This document shows, piece after piece, positions 55,312 through 63,520 of a stretch of DNA of 64,000 nt; position 1 is the first letter of the stretch, and each line of letters begins with the position of its first letter. The notes beneath the pieces are model-generated. The model was given only the letters and a program-made list of their open reading frames with translations. It was not told the DNA's origin and made no database searches. The DNA is taken from positions 310,001 to 374,000 of the forward strand of contig CAVTJK010000003.1 in assembly GCA_963734965.1 (NCBI GenBank), given 5' to 3'. Made by a program: the position numbers and the translations under genes. This DNA comes from UBA4742 sp963734965 (GTDB lineage: Bacteria > Actinomycetota > Acidimicrobiia > Acidimicrobiales > Acidimicrobilacustridaceae).

Positions 55312-57012
55312 TTACGAGCCGGCCGAGCCGTTGCGCAGCAGCCGGCCCGGCAGGTCGCCGGACGGATCGACTGCGTCGACCCCGTCGCGGCGGATCACCG
55401 TGCCGTTCACGATGACGGCGTCGATGCCCGCGGCCTCCGCGATCAGCCGATCGGCGCCGGCCGGCTGGTCGGTCACGCGCTGCAGGGCGCCGCAGGCCAC
55501 GGTCTCGGGATCGAACACGACCACGTCAGCAGCCCGGTCGGGAGCCAGCCGCCCGCGATCGGAGATGCCGAAGATCTCGGCCGGCTCGGTCGTGAGCTTG
55601 CGCACCGCTTCTTCGAGCGACAAGGCCTTGCGCTCGCGGACCCACCGTGACAGAAGATGGGTCGAGAAGCCCGAGTCGCACAGCTGGCTGGCGTGGGCGC
55701 CGGCGTCGGACAGCCCGAGCATGGTGTGCGGGTCGGTGAGCAGCCCCTCGACCTCGTCCTCGTCGTAGTTGAGCACGGCCATGCGAAATCGCGCCTGGAG
55801 CCCTGAGGCGAGCGCGAGATCGAGCACGAGATCGGTCGGGTCGACGTCGCGCTCGACGGCCAGCTCGGCCACGTTGCGCTCCTCCAGCGAGTGATCCGGC
55901 GGGAACCACGAGACGACTGTGCGGTCCCAGCTCCCGCCGAGCACCCCACCTCGGCCGGCCGCGAACTTCTCGCGCAGCTCGGTCCGGAACTCGGGGTCGG
56001 CGTAGATCGTCATCTTGGCGGCTGTGTCGGGCGCCGAGGAGATGACGCCGAACATGCGCATGCTCTCGAGCGGGAAGGGTTCGGCCATCGTGAACTCGAA
56101 GTTGAGCGGCCGGCAGCTCACCTGCGGATGGATGGGCAGGCCTTCGTCGAGCAGCTTGATCGACTGCTCGAGCATCATCTGCGACACACCCGGTCCCCCC
56201 GCGCCGGCCAGCAGCGCGGTCCACGAGATCGTGCGTCCTGTCTGGCGGGCGATCTCGCCGAACTGGTCGAAGGCCAGGCCCGAGCCGACCGTCGCCTGCA
56301 TCACCCCGCGACCGGCGTCGCGCAGGGCACCCATGATGGCCAACACCTCGATGAACTCGGCCGAACGACTCGGCACCGGGCGACCCTCGTAGCCGACGTG
56401 GGTCGGCGACTTCGACGTGGCGAACCCGACCGCACCGGCCTCGATGGCTTCGGCCACGATCATCCGCATCTGGGCGATCTCGTCGGTCGTCGCGGCGCGC
56501 TCGGTCGACTCCTCACCCATGACGTTGAGCCGCACGGGGGTGTGGCCGATCATGGCGGCCACGTTGATGGCCGGGCCGCGTGCCTCGACCGCATCGAGGT
56601 ACTGCGGGAAGGACTCGAACGGCCAGTCCTCGCCCAGTCCGGCTCGCAGCGCGTCCGCGCTCATCCCCTCGACCTTCTCGAGCGTGCGCACGATGAGGTC
56701 ACGGTGCTCGGGCCGGGTCGGCGCCAATCCGAAGCCGCAGTTGCCCATGACCACCGTCGTCACCCCGTGCCAGGGCGACACCGTCATCATCCGGTCCCAG
56801 AGGACCTGGGCGTCGTAGTGGGTGTGGATGTCCACGAAACCGGGGCTCACGACCCGCCCGGTGGCGTCGATGGACGCCGCCGATTCCGCGCCCTCGGCCG
56901 CGCCCGGGCCCATGGCCACGACCCGTCCGTCGGCGATGGCCACGTCGCCGACCACGCCCGGCGACCCCGTGCCGTCGATGATGGTGCCGCCGGTGATGGT
57001 CAGGTCATACAT
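55312..57012 (-). CDS. N-acyl-D-amino-acid deacylase family amidohydrolase
   Basis: The 566-residue protein begins YDLTITGGTIIDGTGSPG and has the metal motif FVDIHTHYDAQVLWD, then GVTTVVMGNCGFGLAP, GHTPVRLNVMG, DAGAHASQLCDSGFSTHLL and a C-terminal strand domain. This is the D-aminoacylase/dihydroorotase-like subfamily, whose members hydrolyse N-acyl-D-amino acids, hydantoins or similar amides. Its start overlaps the end of the upstream amidohydrolase gene by eight bases, so both are in one operon. Confidence 0.8.
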   Translation of the reverse strand: MYDLTITGGTIIDGTGSPGVVGDVAIADGRVVAMGPGAAEGAESAASIDATGRVVSPGFVDIHTHYDAQVLWDRMMTVSPWHGVTTVVMGNCGFGLAPTRPEHRDLIVRTLEKVEGMSADALRAGLGEDWPFESFPQYLDAVEARGPAINVAAMIGHTPVRLNVMGEESTERAATTDEIAQMRMIVAEAIEAGAVGFATSKSPTHVGYEGRPVPSRSAEFIEVLAIMGALRDAGRGVMQATVGSGLAFDQFGEIARQTGRTISWTALLAGAGGPGVSQMMLEQSIKLLDEGLPIHPQVSCRPLNFEFTMAEPFPLESMRMFGVISSAPDTAAKMTIYADPEFRTELREKFAAGRGGVLGGSWDRTVVSWFPPDHSLEERNVAELAVERDVDPTDLVLDLALASGLQARFRMAVLNYDEDEVEGLLTDPHTMLGLSDAGAHASQLCDSGFSTHLLSRWVRERKALSLEEAVRKLTTEPAEIFGISDRGRLAPDRAADVVVFDPETVACGALQRVTDQPAGADRLIAEAAGIDAVIVNGTVIRRDGVDAVDPSGDLPGRLLRNGSAGS

Positions 57013-58153
57013 GGCTGCCCCCGGTCGTGGTGTCGAGGCCGTAGAGCTCGGCCACGTTGTCGTGCAGGATCCGGCGCTTCTCGGATGCGCTCAGATGAGC
57101 GGTGTGCTCGGCGAGCATCTCCTGGGACCAGGGCCACGTCGCGTCCGAGTGCGGGAAGTCGTTGGCCCACATGAGCCGCTCGACGTTCATCAGATCGGTC
57201 ATCTTGAAGGCGACCCAGTCATCCTGGAAGGTCACGTAGACGTTCTGGCGGAAGTACTCGCTCGGCATCTTGTGCAGATCGCCGTGAGGCATCCAGTTGC
57301 GGTGGCGCTTGTAGGCGTGGTCGATCCGGTACAGGTAGTGCGGCACCCAGCCGGCGTCGGCCTCTACGCACACCAGCTTCAGCTCGGGATGGCGCTCGAA
57401 CACGGCGCCGAACACGAAGGTCCCCATGACGTCCTGGCAGGCTCGCACGATGGTGATGAAGCCGTTGATCTTGGGACCGCGTGGGCGCTCGGTCGGTCCG
57501 GTCAGGATGTGGAACGACAAGGGCAGCTCGAGGGCGACTGCCGCTTCGTAGAACTCGTCGTAGATGGGCGAGTCGTAGTCCTCGACACCGGGCAGGCCCG
57601 GCATCATCACGCCCTTGAAACCCATGGCCTTGATGCGCTCGAGGTCGGCGATGCCCTCTTCGGGCGTGCGCATCGCGGTCTGCCCCACGCCGAAGAGCCG
57701 ATCGGGATGAGCCTCGCAGTAGCCCTGCATCCACCGGTTGTAGGCGTCCATGCAGGCGCGCTTGTAGTCGATGTCCTTGTGGTTGCAGAGCACCATCCCG
57801 ACCGTCGGGTAGATGATCTCGCCGTTCACGCCGTCGCGGTCCTGATCACCGAGCCGGGCGTCGGGATCCCAGCCGCCGCGGTGGAGCTCGTCGAACATCA
57901 CGCCCTTGACGGTGATCTCTTCGGCGGGCTTGCCGGCGGCGGCCACGAGGCCCATGGCGACGGGCCGCGACATGCCGGGGATCACGAACATGTCACCGGC
58001 CTCGTCGTCGTGGTGCATGTAGGGGGCGCGATCGCGGAAGGCCGGGTCGATGTAGTCGATGTAGCAGTTCGGCGGCTCGGTGATGTGCGAGTCAGCCGAG
58101 ATGATCGGACCGTCGGTGACGCGTGCCGAGGTCGGCTCGGTGGTCATGGTCAC
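57005..58153 (-). CDS. Amidohydrolase-related (COG2159-type) metal hydrolase
   Basis: The 382-residue protein has the short lead ISADSHITEPPNCY, in which D-x-H is the first metal motif of the decarboxylase-like amidohydrolase family. Other motifs are YPTVGM, GVMMPGLPGVEDYDSPIYDEF, LSFHILTG, VFERHPELKLVCVEADAGWVPHYL and MWANDFPHSDATWPWS. It could be a hydrolase or decarboxylase of an aromatic or cyclic carboxylate. GTG 58153 is preferred because GGGGGAA lies seven bases upstream; ATG 58147 is too far from it. Confidence 0.78.
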   Translation of the reverse strand: MTMTTEPTSARVTDGPIISADSHITEPPNCYIDYIDPAFRDRAPYMHHDDEAGDMFVIPGMSRPVAMGLVAAAGKPAEEITVKGVMFDELHRGGWDPDARLGDQDRDGVNGEIIYPTVGMVLCNHKDIDYKRACMDAYNRWMQGYCEAHPDRLFGVGQTAMRTPEEGIADLERIKAMGFKGVMMPGLPGVEDYDSPIYDEFYEAAVALELPLSFHILTGPTERPRGPKINGFITIVRACQDVMGTFVFGAVFERHPELKLVCVEADAGWVPHYLYRIDHAYKRHRNWMPHGDLHKMPSEYFRQNVYVTFQDDWVAFKMTDLMNVERLMWANDFPHSDATWPWSQEMLAEHTAHLSASEKRRILHDNVAELYGLDTTTGGSHV

Positions 58154-58294
58154 ATCGGTTCCCCCTGCTGGGCGGGCCCACGTCCGGGCTCGGTCGGTCA
58201 ATCGTAGAGCGGTGGCGCCATCCAAGCCCCCGGCCCGTGTCGAGGCTGCGCTTCGTCACGACGGGGCGCCTCGGCGACGTGCCACTATTCGCCC

Positions 58295-59320
58295 ATGGCC
58301 ACCCTGGAGCTGTTCACCGAGACGATCCCCGAAGCGGGTCAGGCCGAGCGGCTGGCTCAGCGGGCCGAGGCTGCGGGATGGGACGGCATGGCGGTCACCG
58401 ATTCGCAGAACCTGGTGGGCGACCCGTTCATCGCGCTGGCCCTCGGCGCCGCGGTCACCGAGCGATTGGCCCTGATGACCGGCGTGACCAATCCGGCCAC
58501 CCGCCATCCGGCGGCGCTGGCCACGGCCATGGCCACGGTCCACGAGGTCTCCGGTGGTCGGGCTGTGCTGGGCATCGGCCGCGGGGACACGGCGTTGTTC
58601 CACCTCGGGCGCCCGCCGATGCCCGTCGTCGACTTCTTCGCCCGGGTCGAGGAGCTCCACACCTACCTCAACGGCGGCACCGTCGAGATCGAGGGCTACC
58701 CCAGCCGTTTGCGCTGGCTCGACCGGGCCCAGCAAGGGCCGGTACCGATCGACGTCGCCGCCGCCGGTCCGAAGGTCATCGCCTTCGCCGCCCGTACCGT
58801 CGAACGGCTCACCTTCGCGGTGGGCGCCGATCCTGAGCGGGTGGCATGGGCTCTGGGCGTCGCGCGCGCGGCCATGCGCGAGAAGGGTCGATCCGACGAC
58901 GAGGTGTCCTTCGGCGCCTACGTGAGCGTGGGTTGTCACCCCGATCCCGCCGTCGCTCGCGACCTGGTGCGGGGTGGGGTCGCCGCGTTCACCCACTTCT
59001 CGGCCATGCCCGGCTCGACCGGAGCCGGCCTCGACGAGCGCGACCGCGAGATCGTGGCCGAGGTCGGTCGCCAGTACGACAGCAACCTCCACCTCGTGAA
59101 CCGGGCCGACCACAGCCAGATCGTGCCCGACAGCTATGTCGACCGGTTCGCCGTGATCGGCGATCCCGAGGTGTGCGCGGCGCGGCTCGCGGAGCTGGCC
59201 GCCCTCGGCCTCGATCGCTTCGTCATCACCGGACCGACCTTCGGCGGCGATCGCGACGCCACCCGTCTGGCCAACCGGCTCATCCGAGACGAGCTGCTCG
59301 GACTGGTGCACGCCGGCTGA
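58295..59320 (+). CDS. LLM-class (F420/flavin-dependent) oxidoreductase
   Basis: The 341-residue protein has the luciferase-like TIM-barrel pattern: LAQRAEAAGWDGMAVTD, FIALALGAAVTERLALMTGVTNPATRHPAALATAMATVHEVS, GRAVLGIGRGDTALFHLGRPP, PIDVAAAGPKVIAFAAR and LAALGLDRFVITGP. In actinobacteria many such enzymes use F420. The GIGRGDT box binds the cofactor phosphate. The substrate is unknown. It is divergent from the amidohydrolase pair, so it may act on a related compound. Confidence 0.82.
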   Translation: MATLELFTETIPEAGQAERLAQRAEAAGWDGMAVTDSQNLVGDPFIALALGAAVTERLALMTGVTNPATRHPAALATAMATVHEVSGGRAVLGIGRGDTALFHLGRPPMPVVDFFARVEELHTYLNGGTVEIEGYPSRLRWLDRAQQGPVPIDVAAAGPKVIAFAARTVERLTFAVGADPERVAWALGVARAAMREKGRSDDEVSFGAYVSVGCHPDPAVARDLVRGGVAAFTHFSAMPGSTGAGLDERDREIVAEVGRQYDSNLHLVNRADHSQIVPDSYVDRFAVIGDPEVCAARLAELAALGLDRFVITGPTFGGDRDATRLANRLIRDELLGLVHAG

Positions 59321-59384
59321 GCGGCGGCGGGGCGAGTCTCGGTACCTTCGCCGTTCCGCCGGTGCTTGGGTGCCAAGATGCCCC

Positions 59385-60188
59385 ATGCGCCTCGTGCCTC
59401 GGCGGTGGTCCAACGAGCGTTGGATCTGCTCGATCCGGGGCCACTGCACACCGGCGGCCACCGCGGCGCGGCTGGGTCCCGGCGACGGCGCGCTCGGCCT
59501 GGACCGCGCTGACGGCTCGCGCCTGGTGCGCTGCGTGCGCTGCGACGACTGGGTCGACGTGACCCCTCCTCCGGTCGGCGCCGAGGCCTACCCGGTCGTG
59601 CCCCCACTCGATCAGCTCGACCTGCCGCGGCGCGGTGCCGCCCTCGAGGACGCCATCGTGTTGCGCCTGATCGCGATCGAGCGTGGGATCCACGGGGTGC
59701 TCTTCACCCTGCTCGCCATCGCGCTGGTCTTCGTCCGCCTCGACCTCGGGCGCATCGAGAGCTGGGCCGGATCGCTGCGCACGGATCTCCAGGGCGCGAT
59801 CGACAACACGGGCACCTCCGGCCACACGCGCCTGGCCCGGGAGCTGGCCGCCCTCTCGCATCTGCAGAAGGGCACGGTCACGGTGCTGCTCGTCACCGCC
59901 GTGATCTACGCCGTCGTCGAGAGCGTCGAGGCGGTCGGGTTGTGGCACGAGAAGCGATGGGCCGAGTACCTCACGGTCGTGGCCACCGCCGGCTTTCTCC
60001 CGTTCGAGATCCGCGAACTGCTCGACCGGGTGACCGTCCTGCGACTGGTGGCCCTCGTGGTCAACCTGGCGGTGCTCGTCTACCTGTTGTGGGCCAAGCA
60101 CCTGTTCGGTCTCCGCGGCGGGGCGGCGACGCTCGACCAGTCCGAGGACTGGGCCGCCCTGGTCCCGAGGGACTCACCTCGGACGTGA
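59385..60188 (+). CDS. DUF2127-family membrane protein with cysteine-rich head
   Basis: The 267-residue protein starts at ATG 59385. Its N-terminal head has WICSIRGHCTPAATA and RCVRCDDWVDV, cysteines that may form a zinc site. The rest has about four helices (IERGIHGVLFTLLAIALVFV, VTVLLVTAVIYAVVESVEAVGLW, YLTVVATAGFLPFEI, LRLVALVVNLAVLVYLLW), matching DUF2127. No activity is known. It stops 58 bases before the response regulator gene. Confidence 0.72.
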   Translation: MRLVPRRWSNERWICSIRGHCTPAATAARLGPGDGALGLDRADGSRLVRCVRCDDWVDVTPPPVGAEAYPVVPPLDQLDLPRRGAALEDAIVLRLIAIERGIHGVLFTLLAIALVFVRLDLGRIESWAGSLRTDLQGAIDNTGTSGHTRLARELAALSHLQKGTVTVLLVTAVIYAVVESVEAVGLWHEKRWAEYLTVVATAGFLPFEIRELLDRVTVLRLVALVVNLAVLVYLLWAKHLFGLRGGAATLDQSEDWAALVPRDSPRT

Positions 60189-60208
60189 TGCCAAACCCTC
60201 ACGGGGTG

Positions 60209-60230
60209 CACAGCAAACTCACAGGAAACT
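60209..60230 (+). promoter_or_regulatory. Tandem 11-bp direct repeat, candidate response-regulator box
   Basis: CACAGCAAACT (60209-60219) is followed directly by CACAGGAAACT (60220-60230), a direct repeat with an 11-bp period as seen for OmpR/PhoB-family regulators. A related copy, CACAGCGAACT, is at 62555-62565 upstream of the lipoprotein gene. The site lies 16 bases before the response regulator gene, suggesting autoregulation. Confidence 0.5.
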
Positions 60231-60246
60231 GAGCCACCATGGCTCG

Positions 60247-60948
60247 GTGACTGTGAGCATGACCGAGCGCGTCCCTCGGGTGCTCGTCGTGGACGACGAG
60301 GAGAACATCCGCTACCTGCTCACGGCCGCCCTCAACCACGCCGGTTTCGAGGTGGCCACGGCCCAGACGGGCCGCGAGGCGCTCGACGGGGTCAAGGCGT
60401 TCCGCCCCGACGCCGTGCTGCTCGACGTGATGTTGCCCGACGTCGACGGGTTCGAGGTGTGTCGGCGGATGCGCACCGACGGCGACCGCACGGCGGTGAT
60501 CTTCCTCACCGCCCACGACGCGACCGAGGACAAGGTGCGCGGTCTCACCCTCGGCGGCGACGACTACGTCACCAAGCCGTTCAGCCTCGAGGAGATCGTC
60601 GCCCGGGTCCGCGTGATCCTCCGGCGCACCGGCGTGGATCCCATGGCCAACTCGCGGTTGGCCTTCGCCGATCTCGAGATGGACGAGGACGCCTATCGGG
60701 TCTGGCGGGCCGAAGAGCTGGTCGAGCTGTCACCGACCGAGTTCAAGCTGCTGCGCTTCTTCCTGCTGAACCCCGATCGGGTGCTCTCGCGCTCACAGAT
60801 CCTCGATCACGTCTGGGAGTACGACTTCGGTGGCGGCGCCAACGTCGTCGAGACCTACGTGTCGTACCTGCGCAAGAAGCTCGATCGCCTCGGTCCGCCG
60901 CTGATCCAGACGGTGCGCGGCATCGGCTACGCCCTCCGGACGCCGTGA
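60247..60948 (+). CDS. OmpR-family response regulator
   Basis: The 233-residue protein has a receiver with LVVDDEENIR, the phospho-acceptor Asp in VLLDVMLPDVDGFEV, TAHDATEDKV and Lys in YVTKPFSLEEI. A winged-helix output domain follows (LSPTEFKLLRFFLLNP, RVLSRSQILDHVW, VETYVSYLRKKLD, IQTVRGIGYALR). It starts at GTG 60247 or ATG 60259. It is directly followed by its histidine kinase (one base between stop and GTG). Confidence 0.9.
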   Translation: MTVSMTERVPRVLVVDDEENIRYLLTAALNHAGFEVATAQTGREALDGVKAFRPDAVLLDVMLPDVDGFEVCRRMRTDGDRTAVIFLTAHDATEDKVRGLTLGGDDYVTKPFSLEEIVARVRVILRRTGVDPMANSRLAFADLEMDEDAYRVWRAEELVELSPTEFKLLRFFLLNPDRVLSRSQILDHVWEYDFGGGANVVETYVSYLRKKLDRLGPPLIQTVRGIGYALRTP

Positions 60949-60949
60949 C

Positions 60950-62419
60950 GTGTCGCTGCGCAGCCGCGTCCTGCTGGGATTCCTGGCCATCACGCTGATG
61001 CTCGTCGCCACCGACATCGTGGTGGCGGTCACCGTGCATCGCTCGCTCATCGACCAGGTCGATCGCCGGATCGAACCGGCGGTCACCGCTGTGTCGCGCT
61101 CCAGGGGGTACCGCGGTCGGATCTTCTTCAGTCCTCCCGCCTCGACCGCTTCCCCGCCGACCACGGCGTTCGGCGACAGCCCGCCGACGACCGAGGGACA
61201 CAGCGGTTCGGGGACCGACACGGGTGACCTCACCGAGTTCTGGATCGCCCGGATGTCGACGACGGGGCAGCTCTCACGCAACTCGCCCGAGTTCCGCAAC
61301 GACAAGGCGCCGCCCCATCTCGACGTGAAGGTCATCTCGCGACAGGCCACACAGCCCGACGCCCCCTTGCGCTACTTCACGGTCGGCGCGGAGGGCACGA
61401 GCGGGCTGAGCTACCGGGTGGCGGCCACCCGCATCGAGAGCGGCTACTACATCGTCGGGGTGTCGCTGAGCGAGACCGACGCGACCTTCGGTCGACTCGT
61501 CGCCGTCGTCGTCGGGTCGACCCTCGCTGTCCTGGTGGCGCTGGCCCTCATCGCCTGGTGGATGATCCGCCTCGGCATCCGTCCCGTCGACGACATGGCG
61601 GCCACGGCCAACGCCATCGCCGATGGCGATCTCTCGCGCCGAGTCACGGTTGGCCCCGATAGCACCGAGGTCGGTCGTCTCGGCCTGGCCCTGAACGGCA
61701 TGCTGCACCAGATCGAATCGGCCTTCTCGGAACGTCAAGCGTCCGAGACCCGTCTGCGCCAGTTCGTCGCCGACGCGTCCCACGAGCTACGGACGCCTCT
61801 GACGTCGATCCGCGGCTACACCGAGCTGTACCGCACCGGGATCATCACCGAGGGGCCCGTCCTCGACGACGCCATGCGCCGGATCGAAGGCGAGTCCGCA
61901 AGGATGAGCGAGCTGGTCGAGGACCTGCTGCTGCTCGCTCAACTCGACCAGGGCCGGACGCTCGAGTCCGAACCTGTCGATCTGGCCGGCCTGGCGCGTG
62001 ACGCGGTCGCCGATGCCCGGGCCGTCGAGCCCGAGCGGCCGATCTCGATCGAGACCCCGGTGGATGCGGTCATGGTCGCCGGCGACGAGCGCCGTCTCCG
62101 CCAGGTCGTGGGCAACCTGTTGACCAACGCCCGTACGCACACGCCTCCGGGCACGGCCGTCGACGTCCGGGTGCAGTCGGGCCTGGGTCAGGCGGTGCTC
62201 GAGGTCATCGATCGGGGGCCCGGCATCCCGCCCGAAGTGGGCAACCGCGTGTTCGAGCGCTTCTACCGAGGCGATCCCGCCCGCACACGCGACGGCGGCG
62301 GGGCCGGACTGGGCCTGTCGATCGTCGCCGCCGTGGCCGCATCCCACAACGGTCGAGCGTGGGTCGAGTCCGAGACCGGCCACGGCGCCCGCTTCCGGGT
62401 CGAGCTGCCGCTCGCGTAG
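60950..62419 (+). CDS. Membrane histidine kinase (MprB-like)
   Basis: The 489-residue sensor has helix 1 (VLLGFLAITLMLVATDIVVAV), a periplasmic sensor domain of about 150 residues, helix 2 (LVAVVVGSTLAVLVALALIAW), HAMP, the phosphorylated His in FVADASHELRTPLTSIRGYTEL, and an ATPase domain with NLLTNARTHTP, VIDRGPGIP and GAGLGLSIV. It partners with the response regulator. The genes downstream code for a lipoprotein and an efflux adaptor, so the likely signal is envelope stress or a toxic compound. Confidence 0.88.
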   Translation: MSLRSRVLLGFLAITLMLVATDIVVAVTVHRSLIDQVDRRIEPAVTAVSRSRGYRGRIFFSPPASTASPPTTAFGDSPPTTEGHSGSGTDTGDLTEFWIARMSTTGQLSRNSPEFRNDKAPPHLDVKVISRQATQPDAPLRYFTVGAEGTSGLSYRVAATRIESGYYIVGVSLSETDATFGRLVAVVVGSTLAVLVALALIAWWMIRLGIRPVDDMAATANAIADGDLSRRVTVGPDSTEVGRLGLALNGMLHQIESAFSERQASETRLRQFVADASHELRTPLTSIRGYTELYRTGIITEGPVLDDAMRRIEGESARMSELVEDLLLLAQLDQGRTLESEPVDLAGLARDAVADARAVEPERPISIETPVDAVMVAGDERRLRQVVGNLLTNARTHTPPGTAVDVRVQSGLGQAVLEVIDRGPGIPPEVGNRVFERFYRGDPARTRDGGGAGLGLSIVAAVAASHNGRAWVESETGHGARFRVELPLA

Positions 62420-62697
62420 CGCTGGTGGTCCGATGGACGCCACCGGGATGCACGTTCGCGACGGCCTCGCTCTCACGTCGGCTTCATCTGGGCGAGCCGT
62501 CACGCTCGTGACGAGCGGGTTCTCATCGCCGCTTCATTCCGCCACTCGCGATTCACAGCGAACTCCCAACCCCTCCGTAGGGCTTCCCGAGATCGAACTG
62601 ATCGACTGACATCGGCGCTGGGGCGTCTGACCGGCGATCAGGCATCGCCTCAGGAAACCCGCGACGGCTCGACCGGTTCGCGGCGGAAAGGAAACCC
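62420..62697. promoter_or_regulatory. Intergenic region with candidate response-regulator site
   Basis: About 280 bases without a gene. CACAGCGAACT at 62555-62565 matches the repeated 11-mer upstream of the response regulator at 10 of 11 bases. A short hairpin CGTCAC-GCTC-GTGACG lies near 62500. AAAGGA before GTG 62698 is a good ribosome-binding site. Confidence 0.45.
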
Positions 62698-63441
62698 GTG
62701 TCCCCGCTCCCCGTCTCGTCACCCACCTCGGCTCGGCGCGCCCCCGCCGCGCCCACGCCGGTGGTCGACGACCCAGTCCACCGCGCCCGACCCAATGCCC
62801 TCCACCGCCGTCGGGCGCGGTGGGCGGCGGGTTCCCTGGCGTTGGCCCTCGTCGTGCTGGCCTCCGCCTGTGGCGCATCGAAGACGACCACGACGACGGG
62901 CGGCGGCTCGACGGCGACGACCGGCGGCTCGACGAGCGCGTCGGCCGCCGCCTATCGCAGCTGTCTGGCCAAGCACGGGGTCACCCTGCCGACCGGCGGC
63001 TTCCGGGGCGGCGGGGGCGGTTCGGGTTCGGCCAGCGGCGCCACCGGCTCGGCGTCGACACCGCCGAGCGCGCCGGTCGCGCCGACGGGCGTCGGTTCGG
63101 GTTCGGGTGGCGGGTTTCGCAACAACCCCAAGTTCGCCGCCGCCCAGAAGGCGTGCGCCAGCCTCCGACCCAAGGGCAGCTTCGGCGGAGGCGCCGCTGG
63201 CAGCTCGGCCTTCCAGGCCTTCGCCAGCTGCATGACGACCCACGGCATCACCATGGGTCGGCGGCCGGGATCGTCGACTTCGGGGTCGACAGCCACGTCC
63301 AGCGCACCTCCCACCAGCGTCGACACGTCGAGCCCGGCCTACCAAGCCGCCTACGCCGTGTGCAAGGCGTTGCTCCCGGCGGGCTCGACCGGTCGATTCG
63401 GAGGCGGGACGTCGAGTCCGTCGACGACGGCCGCGGCGTGA
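62698..63441 (+). CDS. Lipoprotein with two-cysteine repeats
   Basis: The 247-residue product has an N-terminal helix (WAAGSLALALVVLASACGAS) ending in a lipobox-like LASAC, so a lipid-anchored surface protein is likely. The mature part has two related units: YRSCLAKHGVTLP with AAAQKACASLRP, and FQAFASCMTTHGITM with AAYAVCKALLP. They lie in Gly/Ser/Thr-rich linkers. This C-x-x-x-H-G-[VI] unit is common in secreted proteins next to MacA/HlyD efflux genes in actinobacteria. GTG 62698 follows AAAGGA. Confidence 0.7.
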   Translation: MSPLPVSSPTSARRAPAAPTPVVDDPVHRARPNALHRRRARWAAGSLALALVVLASACGASKTTTTTGGGSTATTGGSTSASAAAYRSCLAKHGVTLPTGGFRGGGGGSGSASGATGSASTPPSAPVAPTGVGSGSGGGFRNNPKFAAAQKACASLRPKGSFGGGAAGSSAFQAFASCMTTHGITMGRRPGSSTSGSTATSSAPPTSVDTSSPAYQAAYAVCKALLPAGSTGRFGGGTSSPSTTAAA

Positions 63442-63520
63442 CCCGTCGACGAACCGTCGCCATCCACCCCCCACCCACCTCCCGCATCATCGTCGGGCGC
63501 CCTCGAGGAGAACGCGGCCC

